Under the pieces are notes generated by a model. That model saw nothing but the letters and a program-made list of their open reading frames with translations, was not told where the DNA came from and made no database searches. Positions 8,328-16,085 of a DNA stretch of 32,691 nt are shown here, piece by piece. Position 1 is the stretch's first letter. Every line of letters starts with the position of its first letter. The stretch lies in NCBI GenBank assembly GCA_913051935.1, contig CAJXCU010000025.1, forward strand, positions 1 through 32,691. The letters are read 5' to 3'. Source of the DNA: an uncultured Flavobacteriales bacterium. GTDB taxonomy: Bacteria > Bacteroidota > Bacteroidia > Flavobacteriales_D > Crocinitomicaceae. The translations under genes were made by a program, and so were the position numbers.

Positions 8328-9770
8328 ATGAGTACAAAAAATAACGCTTGGGAGTATGCAGATTCTATTGAAAGTGCTAGTCATATCAATTTAAGGAAAC
8401 AATATGGTTTGTATATTGATGGAAAATGGGTCAAACCGTCATCAAACAAATATTTTTCTTCATCTAACCCTCATGATGAGAAACATATCGCTGATGTTTC
8501 AGAGGCCAACGAGGATGACGTTGACCGTGCAGTTCAGGCTGCAGCAAAGGCCTATAAGCTATGGTCTAAAATTAGCGCTGCAGAGCGGGGTAAATACATT
8601 TTTAGAATTGCTAGGCTGATGCAAGAGCAAGCACGTGAGTTGGCAGTAATTGAATCCTTAGATTCTGGGAAGCCCATAAGAGAAGCACGTGATATTGATA
8701 TTCCCTTGGCATGTAATCATTTCTTTTATTACGCGGGCTGGGCGGATAAATTGGAATATGCATTTCCCAACCAGCAAAAAAAACCTCTTGGTGTTGCAGG
8801 ACAAATTATACCATGGAATTTCCCTTTACTTATGGCCGCATGGAAAATTGCGCCAGCTTTGGCAACTGGAAATACAGTTGTTTTGAAACCAGCAGAGACA
8901 ACCTCTTTGACCGCATTGAAATTGGCAGAAATTATTGAGGCATCTGGTATTCCTTCCGGAGTCGTAAATATTGTAACTGGTTTTGGCGATACAGGCGCTG
9001 CGCTTGTTGCGCATCCAAAAGTTTCTAAAATAGCGTTCACCGGTTCGACAGCTGTGGGTAAATTAATTCAAAAAACGATTGCCGGCTCGAATAAGAAGGC
9101 GACACTTGAGTTGGGTGGAAAGTCTGCGAATATAATTTTCGATGATGCTCCTATCGACCAGGCTGTTGAAGGAATTATTAATGGGATATTTTTTAATCAA
9201 GGACATGTATGTTGCGCGGGCTCACGATTGTTTGTTCAGGAAAATATTGCGGAGAAGGTGATTCGAAAACTAAAACATAGAATGCAATCACTTCAGGTTG
9301 GAAACCCGCTTGATAAGAATACTGATATAGGTGCAATAAATTCAAAGGAGCAGCTCAAAATTATTCAGAGGTATATTGATATTGGAATTAAGGAGGGATC
9401 TGAATTTTTTCAAACTGATTGTGCTTTACCTGTTCAGGGTTATTATTGCCGCCCCACGCTTTTTGTAAATGTCGCACAGTCCAGTATTCTGGCTCAAGAG
9501 GAAATTTTTGGCCCTGTATTGACGATTCAAACCTTCAGAACTGTTGATGAGGTGATTCAGAAAGCAAACAACTCACCATACGGATTGGCTGCGGGCGTAT
9601 GGACAGACAAAGGGTCCAAAATTTTTAACCTCACTTCCAAGCTAAAAGCGGGAGTTGTCTGGGCGAATACCTATAATAAGTTTGATCCTTCATCTCCTTT
9701 TGGGGGGTATAAGGAAAGTGGTTTTGGCAGGGAAGGCGGTTTACATGGCTTGGGAGCCTATCTTAAATAA
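8328..9770 (+). CDS. NAD(P)-dependent aldehyde dehydrogenase
   Basis: 480 residues of the ALDH superfamily, complete. The oxyanion Asn sits in PWNFP (N164), the general base Glu in ELGGK (E261), and the nucleophile in GHVCCAGSR; by alignment with mammalian ALDH2 the first of the two Cys, C295, is catalytic. The cofactor-binding FTGS turn is at 237-240, EEIFGPVL is present, and the C-terminus has the usual SPFGGYKESGFGREGG. It oxidises an aldehyde to an acid. Substrate is not readable from the sequence; its place one base after deoC makes acetaldehyde from deoxyribose 5-phosphate a fair guess. The next gene, two bases on, is a degenerate relative. Confidence 0.92.
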   Translation: MSTKNNAWEYADSIESASHINLRKQYGLYIDGKWVKPSSNKYFSSSNPHDEKHIADVSEANEDDVDRAVQAAAKAYKLWSKISAAERGKYIFRIARLMQEQARELAVIESLDSGKPIREARDIDIPLACNHFFYYAGWADKLEYAFPNQQKKPLGVAGQIIPWNFPLLMAAWKIAPALATGNTVVLKPAETTSLTALKLAEIIEASGIPSGVVNIVTGFGDTGAALVAHPKVSKIAFTGSTAVGKLIQKTIAGSNKKATLELGGKSANIIFDDAPIDQAVEGIINGIFFNQGHVCCAGSRLFVQENIAEKVIRKLKHRMQSLQVGNPLDKNTDIGAINSKEQLKIIQRYIDIGIKEGSEFFQTDCALPVQGYYCRPTLFVNVAQSSILAQEEIFGPVLTIQTFRTVDEVIQKANNSPYGLAAGVWTDKGSKIFNLTSKLKAGVVWANTYNKFDPSSPFGGYKESGFGREGGLHGLGAYLK

Positions 9771-9772
9771 AA

Positions 9773-10657
9773 ATGGATATGAAACGTGTAGAAGTTTTGA
9801 AAACGTATAAAATATATATCGGTGGAAAGTTTCCTAGAACTGAATCAGGAAGATTTTATAAAGTCCTAAATAAAGCTGAAAAGCCTATTGCAAATGTATG
9901 CCTAAGCTCAAGGAAGGACGTTAGAAATGCGGTTCAAGCTGCCAGAAAGGCACAAGGCTCTTGGCAGGAGAGAGCGGCCTTTAACCGAGGACAAGTGTTA
10001 TATAGAATCGCTGAAATGCTGGAAGGAAGAAGAGCTCAATTTGTGGAAGAATTAATGCTTGAGGATTATACTAAAAAAGAAGCACAAACAGAGGTGGATA
10101 ATTCCATAGATAGAATTGTTTACTATGCCGGTTGGTGTGATAAATTCAATCAAGTAGCTAGCTCTGTAAACCCTGTGAGTTCCTCTCATTTTAATTTTTC
10201 AAGCTACGAACCCATGGGTGTAATCGGGATTATGGCAGTAAAGTCTTCTGGTCTATTGGGCTTAGTTTCGATGCTTATGCCTGTTATTGCAGGAGGTAAT
10301 TCATGCGTAATTATTGCCTCTGAAGACAAACCTCTGTGCGCAGTGACATTGGCTGAGGTACTCAATTCATCCGATGTTCCTGGAGGAGTTGTAAATATTC
10401 TAACAGGTCATATGGATGAATTATGGTCGCCCTTATCTTCTCACATGGATGTGAATGGAATAAGTACGGATGGACGTAACAAATACATTACTAAAGTTCA
10501 ATTGGCTTCCGTTGATAACTTGAAGCGTGTACGTGTTTATTCCAATGATTTTAGTCTGATGCAAGAACAAGGAATTCAATTTATCACGGACTTTCAAGAG
10601 CTTAAAACAACATGGCATCCTATTGAGAAAATAGGTGGTGCATCCAATTCATATTAG
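9773..10657 (+). CDS. Shortened ALDH-like protein lacking catalytic residues
   Basis: 294 residues related to the first half of an aldehyde dehydrogenase: IYIGGKFPRTESGR near the start, the helical region to about 125 (YYAGWCDKF matches the full ALDH upstream), then a partial Rossmann region (YEPMGVIGIMA, GGNSCVIIASE, GGVVNILTG). PWN is replaced by AVK, the FTGS turn is lost, and both ELGGK and the catalytic Cys are absent because the whole catalytic domain is replaced by about 80 unrelated residues ending near TTWHP. It cannot be an active ALDH by the known mechanism. There is no stop or frameshift, and it is tightly placed behind the active gene, so it may be a partner or regulator. Its stop overlaps that of the convergent gene by four bases. 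Confidence 0.82.
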   Translation: MDMKRVEVLKTYKIYIGGKFPRTESGRFYKVLNKAEKPIANVCLSSRKDVRNAVQAARKAQGSWQERAAFNRGQVLYRIAEMLEGRRAQFVEELMLEDYTKKEAQTEVDNSIDRIVYYAGWCDKFNQVASSVNPVSSSHFNFSSYEPMGVIGIMAVKSSGLLGLVSMLMPVIAGGNSCVIIASEDKPLCAVTLAEVLNSSDVPGGVVNILTGHMDELWSPLSSHMDVNGISTDGRNKYITKVQLASVDNLKRVRVYSNDFSLMQEQGIQFITDFQELKTTWHPIEKIGGASNSY

Positions 10658-11124
10658 AAATAGGGTGGCGATTGAATTTCAACAAGCCATTTGTCTCTTA
10701 ACTCATGTAACCTTTCGATTCTTGGATTGAAAACGAAATCCCCCTTAAAATCATCTATGTCATGATATGAAATCAGCTTTGGGGTTTCCCCATTAAGAAC
10801 AAGAACATTGAGCCGATTAAAGAAGTCAACCGCCAAATGTTTTTCAATGGCTTTTATAAAATGCACCGAAGAATCGATCGAACAGCCAGAAATGGGTTCA
10901 ATTGATTCATCAACAACCAGAACAATATATTGGTTGAACAAGAGCTGCCCTTTTGCTGATAACGGCTTTTGATGTGCCTTCCAAGCGCTTGTGAATTTTT
11001 TGATTTCATCCACGATAAGAGCGGACTCCTCGTTGCTTAGGCGCCTACCACAGAGGTAGGTCCAAACCCGACTCTCTCCCGGCATTTCTGGGAATAAGGA
11101 TTTAAAGTTCTGCTGCATTGGCAA
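10654..11124 (-). CDS. Small conserved flavobacterial protein of unknown function
   Basis: 156 residues, soluble, no signal peptide. It matches a Bacteroidota family recognisable by SRVWTYLCGRRLSNEE near the start, a central Y.VLVVDES, then SGCSIDSSVHFI and DFFNRLNVL. Members are often labelled ABC transporter ATPase in databases, but there is no Walker A, signature or Walker B motif, so that label should not be believed. The start overlaps the end of the CCG-domain gene by about 23 bases (an ATG two codons on is also possible), which points to coupled translation and membership of the iron-sulfur operon. The conserved Cys-Ser-Ile-Asp could be functional. Role unknown. Confidence 0.75.
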   Translation of the reverse strand: MPMQQNFKSLFPEMPGESRVWTYLCGRRLSNEESALIVDEIKKFTSAWKAHQKPLSAKGQLLFNQYIVLVVDESIEPISGCSIDSSVHFIKAIEKHLAVDFFNRLNVLVLNGETPKLISYHDIDDFKGDFVFNPRIERLHELRDKWLVEIQSPPYF

Positions 11125-11884
11125 TTAATTCAGCGATATCTAAAACTTTCACTGTTCCCTCTTTCTCTGCATTTTTTATTCCATCTGTCATCATCGTATT
11201 ACAAAAAGGGCATCCTGTTGCAATCACTTCTGCAGCAGTTTCAATGGCATCCTCGGTTCTTTCAATGTTGATTTCTTTGTTGCCTTTTTCTGCCTCTTTG
11301 AACATTTGAGCCCCACCGGCCCCACAACATAAACCCTTTGTTCTGCATCTTTTCATCTCTACAAGTTCCGCATCTAGTTTTTCAATGAGCTGACGGGGTG
11401 CCTCGTATACATCATTTGCTCTTCCCAGATAGCATGGGTCGTGAAAAGTGATTTTTTTACCTTTAAATGAACCAGATTCTTCAAGACCCAATTTGCCTCG
11501 ATTGATAAGGTCCTGAATCATTTGGGTATGGTGAATAACCTCATAATCTCCACCTAACTCTGGATATTCATTCTTGAGTGTGTTAAAACAGTGTGGGCAT
11601 GCGGTAACGATTTTCTTTATTTCATATGCATTTAGTACCTCTATATTCATCATGGCTTGCATTTGGTAGGTGAATTCATTTCCTGCACGTTTGGCCGGGT
11701 CACCAGTGCAACTTTCTTCACTTCCTAGGACAGCAAAGGAAACTTGGCAATTGTTCAATATTTTTACCAAGGCCTTCGTTATCTTTTTCGCACGGTCATC
11801 AAAACTACCAGAGCAGCCTACCCAAAATAAAATATCAGGGTTTTCGCCTTTAGCCATCATGTCTGCCATCGTAGGTACTTGCAT
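11102..11884 (-). CDS. Iron-sulfur protein with two CCG domains
   Basis: 260 residues with two cysteine-rich CCG domains of the kind in heterodisulfide reductase HdrB/HdrD, glycolate oxidase GlcF and lactate-oxidation LutA. The first repeat has C24, C59 and CPHC (C96, C99); the second has DPCYLG (C151), CCGAGG (C186, C187) and CPFC (C225, C228). Such domains bind an unusual 4Fe-4S cluster and pass electrons or cleave disulfides. It lacks its own ferredoxin domain; the membrane protein two genes upstream (12318-13655) supplies one, so the pair probably forms a split Hdr-like reductase at the inner membrane. Electron donor and acceptor cannot be told from the sequence. Confidence 0.88.
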   Translation of the reverse strand: MQVPTMADMMAKGENPDILFWVGCSGSFDDRAKKITKALVKILNNCQVSFAVLGSEESCTGDPAKRAGNEFTYQMQAMMNIEVLNAYEIKKIVTACPHCFNTLKNEYPELGGDYEVIHHTQMIQDLINRGKLGLEESGSFKGKKITFHDPCYLGRANDVYEAPRQLIEKLDAELVEMKRCRTKGLCCGAGGAQMFKEAEKGNKEINIERTEDAIETAAEVIATGCPFCNTMMTDGIKNAEKEGTVKVLDIAELIANAAEL

Positions 11885-11893
11885 ACGAATATT

Positions 11894-12328
11894 TTATTCT
11901 TTGAACACTTGTATGTTTGCGCTTTTTTCAACAAGATTGGTAAACTTTCCTGTATATCTCGTCGCCCTTACAATATGGTTATCTATCCAATGATAATTTC
12001 CACCTCTCGGTTTTCCCATAAGAAGGCCATGGTAATTGAAACCATTATTCTTGAGCCACTGTTCAGTAACCTCACGATGTTCCTCCACTCGGGAGGTAAA
12101 AAAAGTAATGATATGGCCTTGTTCGAACCAGGTACTTATGGTCTCTAAGGCATCATCGAATAGTTCTGCAGTTGCCATTCTTTCAGGTTCTTCGTTTGGG
12201 ATGTCATCACATATCGTTCCATCAATATCAATCATGTAGTTCTTTACTTCTTGTGGTAGTACAGGTGAAATTGATTTCCCATCTTCTTTTGCATCAATTA
12301 ATTTAAACCTTTCGTTCTTATTCTTCAT
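11894..12328 (-). CDS. Small HAD-superfamily phosphatase-like protein
   Basis: 144 residues with HAD motifs in order: DIDGT at 34-38 (nucleophile D34, acid D36), FFTSR at 76-80 (motif II Ser/Thr), K106 in LLMGKPRGG, and D116 in WIDN. It has almost no cap domain, like small HAD phosphatases or the phosphatase part of polynucleotide-kinase-like proteins. Relatives in this phylum sometimes carry the name phosphoheptose isomerase, which the motifs do not support. The start overlaps the end of the ferredoxin-type gene by 11 bases and the stop lies nine bases before the CCG gene, so it is embedded in a redox operon. Substrate unknown. Confidence 0.8.
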   Translation of the reverse strand: MKNKNERFKLIDAKEDGKSISPVLPQEVKNYMIDIDGTICDDIPNEEPERMATAELFDDALETISTWFEQGHIITFFTSRVEEHREVTEQWLKNNGFNYHGLLMGKPRGGNYHWIDNHIVRATRYTGKFTNLVEKSANIQVFKE

Positions 12329-13655
12329 TCGCCCAATTTAATCTGTCATTTTGTGAAAATTGCCAAGGCGCACCATTATTTTCAATATTGGTGAGCATTC
12401 CTGTTAATTCGCTCGGAACTTTTGATTCTTCCATTACCAAGAATCTTCTTAAGTCAACGATAATAGATAATGGATCAATATTGACGGGACACTCATCTAC
12501 GCAGGCATTACATGAAGTACAGGCCCAAAGTTCCTCTTCAGAAATATAGTCGCCAAGTAAAGATTTACCATCGTCAAAATCTTTTCCGTTTTTTCTTTTA
12601 TTTTCACCTATCTCTACAAGACGATCCCTTGTATCCATCATTATTTTTCTCGGCGAAAGAAGTTTACCTGTTATGTTTGCGGGACATGATGAGGTGCATC
12701 GGCCGCACTCTGTGCATGTGTATGCATCCATTAAGTTTTTCCACGTTAAATCAGTCACATCTTTCGCCCCAAATCTTGATGGAGGAGGGGCATTTGGGTC
12801 CGGAGCTGCATAAGGATCTGCTGTAGGATCCATCATTAACTTTACTTCGCTAGTAACACTATCCATATTCGTGAACTTTCCTTTTTTATCGAGGTTGGAA
12901 TAGTAGGTATTCGGAAATGCTAACAAAATGTGAAAATGCTTGGAGTAAGGCAGATAGTTTAAAAATCCCAAAACCATAAATAGGTGACCCCACCAACCAA
13001 TTCTTTCAGCAATGTGCAGTGCGTGGGTGCTGAATCCATCAAACAATAGGGGGCCGATAAGTGATGAGACGCTAAATCCAAAACTACCAGTTGTTCCTTC
13101 ACTAAAATGTGAGGCGCCTCTTTGAAACAATACCTCATCCGTTCCATTCATTGTAAAAATGCAAACCAAAAGAATTAGTTCGAAAATGAGAATCAGGTTT
13201 GCATCTTTTGTAGGCCAACCAATCATTTCTTTCATATTGAGCCTTGGAAGTTTAAGTAAGTTCCTTCTCGCAAGAAACGCAATTGTTGCAATAAATGCCA
13301 ATACAGATAGTATTTCGATAAAGCTTATTGTAAATGTGTAAAAGCCACCCAGAGAGGACTTAAACAGGCGGTGCTCATTCAAAATTCCGTCAGCAAAAAT
13401 CTCTAGTAGTTCCACTTGCGTAATTACGAAAGCGACGTATAGACACAAATGTAGTATTGCTGGGATCGGTCGAGAAAACATCTTTTTTTGACCAAAAGCA
13501 ACCAGTATCATGGTCTTTAGTCTTTTCCTTTTTTGATCCTTACGTTCAAGGGCAAGTCCAAGATTTATATTGTATCTTATTTTCCAAATGTTATAGGAGA
13601 AAAAGGCCACCCCGAGGGATGCGATAATGCAGAAAAAAAGAATACTTATGTTCAT
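12318..13655 (-). CDS. Membrane protein with two 4Fe-4S clusters, Hdr-like
   Basis: 445 residues from the ATG at 13655; an ATG 21 codons upstream lies across a promoter-like box and adds a non-conserved leader. The first 250 residues hold about five hydrophobic segments; several His (for example in WWGHLF and YSKHFHILL) could bind haem b. The soluble C-terminal part has two ferredoxin motifs, CTECGRCTSSCP (C314, 317, 320, 324) and CTSCNACVDECP (C379, 382, 385, 389). This matches HdrE/C-type or NarI-plus-ferredoxin fusions that link a quinone pool to a cytosolic reductase. It heads the four-gene operon, with the CCG protein as its likely partner. Confidence 0.87.
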   Translation of the reverse strand: MNISILFFCIIASLGVAFFSYNIWKIRYNINLGLALERKDQKRKRLKTMILVAFGQKKMFSRPIPAILHLCLYVAFVITQVELLEIFADGILNEHRLFKSSLGGFYTFTISFIEILSVLAFIATIAFLARRNLLKLPRLNMKEMIGWPTKDANLILIFELILLVCIFTMNGTDEVLFQRGASHFSEGTTGSFGFSVSSLIGPLLFDGFSTHALHIAERIGWWGHLFMVLGFLNYLPYSKHFHILLAFPNTYYSNLDKKGKFTNMDSVTSEVKLMMDPTADPYAAPDPNAPPPSRFGAKDVTDLTWKNLMDAYTCTECGRCTSSCPANITGKLLSPRKIMMDTRDRLVEIGENKRKNGKDFDDGKSLLGDYISEEELWACTSCNACVDECPVNIDPLSIIVDLRRFLVMEESKVPSELTGMLTNIENNGAPWQFSQNDRLNWANEE

Positions 13656-13672
13656 TTCATCTTTATATATAT

Positions 13673-13680
13673 CAAATATA
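13673..13680 (-). promoter_or_regulatory. Candidate -7 promoter box for iron-sulfur operon
   Basis: On the minus strand this reads TATATTTG, a full TAnnTTTG match, 17 bases before the ATG at 13655. It supports that start over the longer one. No TTTG was found at a suitable distance upstream. Confidence 0.42.
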
Positions 13681-13838
13681 ACTAAACTTATTATATTATG
13701 CACGCATAGTATTGTCAAAAATCAAGACAAGGTATTATTTAGAATAATTATTGATTAAATATAATTATAGTTACGCAATCAAAATGGGAAAATAAAAGGA
13801 TATATCAACAGTTTAGGTGTAGTATCTATAGCTAAACA

Positions 13839-14876
13839 TTAATCTTGAATGCTGTCTAAAACTTTTCTTAGCTTCCTCTCTTCCTTGGGACTAAGGGTTG
13901 TACCTTTCGTTTTTGCCCCTAACAGAGAGAAATGGACATATCTTTCAGGGTGGAGTGTAAGGTCTTCCACTAGGTCTTGAAGCTTTTTATTCGATTCTAT
14001 AAGTTCGTTGTATAATCCTTCATCATGTAGTAGCTTACTCATTGTTCCTGTGCCGTTTTCAACTTCCTCGAGGACAGCATTTATTTTTTGGATAGATGTA
14101 TTTGCATCCAAAACGATACTTTTAAAATCTGCAGAAACCAAATCATCAGATATTTTCTTTGTATTTCCAATGATCTCGGTAACGGCGGAATTACTCTTTT
14201 TTAGGTTCACTGTAATACTTTCTACGTTTGACATAATTCGAGAGAATTGCAGTCGCTCTTCAGCAACGAATAATTCAATTTCTGCAGCCGCATTACCCAA
14301 TTTATCAATCGTTGTTTTTACTCGATTAAAGCTTCCTTCGATTTCAGAGGTCGCTGTTGAATCCCAAAAAGCAGAGAGCGAGTTGACCATGTTGTCCACT
14401 GAAATCATCATACTTTGAAGCTTTTGCGTAATCGGGTCTGCATACTCTTTGACCTGATATGCGATATCAAGGCTAGATTTTATACCTGGAATTTCAGCTC
14501 CTTTTTTGTATTCATTTTTATTTGAAGGATTTGTTTTAAGAATTAATCCCTTGGTGAAAAAATCAGGAGAGCCAATCTCAACAGTACTTCCTTTTGTTAT
14601 AGAAACCGTACTATTCTGAACATTAAAGGTTATTTTTACCCTGCGATTAGGCTCGTTATTCGGGAAAATAGAAACATCTACCACTTTTCCTATAACTACT
14701 CCATTCAGAATTACATCGCTCGATACCATTAACTGATTCGAGTTTTCAAAATAAGCATGGTAAACATCATCACCCCCAAAAAAGCTGTAGCCTTTTAGGA
14801 AATTAATACCAAATACTAAGATTAAAATAGCGAAGATCGCTACCAAACCTGCCTTTATTTCTTTTTGAAATTTCAA
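13839..14876 (-). CDS. MCE/MlaD-family lipid transport protein
   Basis: 345 residues. A single N-terminal membrane helix (about 10-30) anchors it in the inner membrane; an MCE domain follows at about 36-118 (QLMVSSDVILNGVVIGKV, KGSTVEIGS, TKGLILKT). The remaining 200 residues are helical and coiled-coil-like. MlaD and related MCE proteins form hexameric rings that carry phospholipids between the two membranes. The MlaE permease and MlaF ATPase partners are not in this window. It starts three bases after the amidase gene and so belongs to the unit that begins at 16037, opposite lptD. Confidence 0.88.
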   Translation of the reverse strand: MKFQKEIKAGLVAIFAILILVFGINFLKGYSFFGGDDVYHAYFENSNQLMVSSDVILNGVVIGKVVDVSIFPNNEPNRRVKITFNVQNSTVSITKGSTVEIGSPDFFTKGLILKTNPSNKNEYKKGAEIPGIKSSLDIAYQVKEYADPITQKLQSMMISVDNMVNSLSAFWDSTATSEIEGSFNRVKTTIDKLGNAAAEIELFVAEERLQFSRIMSNVESITVNLKKSNSAVTEIIGNTKKISDDLVSADFKSIVLDANTSIQKINAVLEEVENGTGTMSKLLHDEGLYNELIESNKKLQDLVEDLTLHPERYVHFSLLGAKTKGTTLSPKEERKLRKVLDSIQD

Positions 14877-14879
14877 ACT

Positions 14880-16037
14880 TTATTTTTCTACTAAATTAAT
14901 GGCTTTTTCTATACCAATACGTTCTCCGTCTAAGAAAGCGACCACAAAAGCTCCTTGAAAGCCTTTTTCGCGCATTTGAACCTTATATTTTACAGCAGAC
15001 TTTAAATCCTCTCCAAAGCCCTTGCTACAATATTTATAGAGTCCCCCTTGTTGATATTCAAAGGTTTCTCTTTCTCCTTTTAGACGAGGGGAATCAGAGT
15101 CTATTTTTGCATTTAGACTTAAAATTTGAACTCTGAAGTTGAGGCCTGTATTCATTTTAGCAGCTTCGTTTACTTTATTTACAAACGCCGAGTTTTGGGG
15201 CTCTTCTTTTATTTTATTTTTTTCTTGAACTTTTTCTACAGATTTTTCTTCGCTAATGTTTTCAGATTTTGTCGGGGTTGAAATATCTTTCCCTTCGATG
15301 TTACGTTTGTATTTTTCAAATGCGTCAAGCATTGCATTTGCCATTTTATTTTGTCCAGCCTCTTTGCCAATGAAAATTTCCTCATTTGGGTTTGTTAAAA
15401 ATCCTGTCTCAATCAAAACGCTGGGCATGGTTGTTTTATAGAGTACCATGAATCCTGCTTGTTTTACTCCTCGGTCGCGTCGTCCCAGTTTTTTAAATTC
15501 TGCCTGAAGATATTGTGCAAACATAATTGCATGGTCAAGAAAAACGGATAATTGTAATCGTTTCGCAATAATTGCATCTGGCGATAAATCGAAATTTTTA
15601 TATTGTGCACCACCGTCTTCCTCGAGCTCAATGATGGAGTTTTCGCGAGAAGCTACCTTTTGTTGTGATTCAGAACGGTGTAATCCCAATACATAGGTTT
15701 CTGTGCCATAAGCTGCAGGTGATGCAGCATTTGCATGGATGCATATAAATAAATCCGCTTTTGCTCTATTGGCAATATTTGCACGTTCACCAAGTTCAAC
15801 AAAAACATCAGTGTCACGGGTGTAAATTACTTTTAGTTCGGGGTATTTTTTTTCTATAAGCGCACCTAGTTTCAGTGCCATCGACAGACAAACGTGTTTT
15901 TCTTTTGAGAATTTACCATGGCAACCTGGATCTTTGCCTCCATGTCCGGCATCAATGACAACTGTTTCGATAGACTTTTGACCAAAGAAGACATTACCTC
16001 CAGAAAATGCAAGCAGCACAAATAAAAAGGTTCGCAT
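14880..16037 (-). CDS. N-acetylmuramoyl-L-alanine amidase, Amidase_3 with SPOR-like tail
   Basis: 385 residues from the ATG at 16037, chosen because MRTFLFVLLAFSGGNVFFGQ is a good signal peptide; a start at 16085 would put 16 polar residues before it. The enzyme cuts the amide between MurNAc and the stem peptide in the periplasm. Zinc and catalytic residues are visible: H32 in DAGHGGKDPG, E46 in SKEKHV, H102 in CIHANA and E211 in LIETGF. A Lys/Glu-rich linker of about 60 residues leads to a tail (about 300-385; FRVQILSL, YKYCSKGF, REKGFQGAFVVAF) resembling a SPOR domain, which would bind denuded glycan at division sites. Divergent from lptD and followed by the MCE gene. Confidence 0.9.
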   Translation of the reverse strand: MRTFLFVLLAFSGGNVFFGQKSIETVVIDAGHGGKDPGCHGKFSKEKHVCLSMALKLGALIEKKYPELKVIYTRDTDVFVELGERANIANRAKADLFICIHANAASPAAYGTETYVLGLHRSESQQKVASRENSIIELEEDGGAQYKNFDLSPDAIIAKRLQLSVFLDHAIMFAQYLQAEFKKLGRRDRGVKQAGFMVLYKTTMPSVLIETGFLTNPNEEIFIGKEAGQNKMANAMLDAFEKYKRNIEGKDISTPTKSENISEEKSVEKVQEKNKIKEEPQNSAFVNKVNEAAKMNTGLNFRVQILSLNAKIDSDSPRLKGERETFEYQQGGLYKYCSKGFGEDLKSAVKYKVQMREKGFQGAFVVAFLDGERIGIEKAINLVEK

Positions 16038-16067
16038 CGCGTTACCCTTATACATTCGTAAAATTGG

Positions 16068-16075
16068 TAATTTTG
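16068..16075 (+). promoter_or_regulatory. Candidate -7 promoter box for lptD
   Basis: TAATTTTG matches TAnnTTTG. A transcript from here would begin near 16082, just before the TTG start at 16086 or about 34 bases before the alternative at 16116. No upstream TTTG at matching distance. Confidence 0.35.
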
Positions 16076-16085
16076 TCCTATCCAT

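Noticed and set aside
8729-9040. 103-codon minus-strand open frame inside the aldehyde dehydrogenase gene
   Set aside because: Antisense to conserved catalytic motifs; no independent support.
12318-13718. Longer start at 13718 for the ferredoxin-type membrane protein
   Set aside because: The extra 21 codons cover the promoter-like TATATTTG and have no conserved content; the ATG at 13655 is preferred.
13811-13837. GTTTAG/CTAAAC inverted repeat after the MCE gene
   Set aside because: Six-base stem with a 15-base loop and no T-run in the transcript direction; not convincing as a terminator.
14008-14418. 136-codon plus-strand open frame inside the MCE gene
   Set aside because: Antisense to a coiled-coil coding region, Ser/Phe-rich as expected for the reverse of Glu/Lys codons; not a gene.
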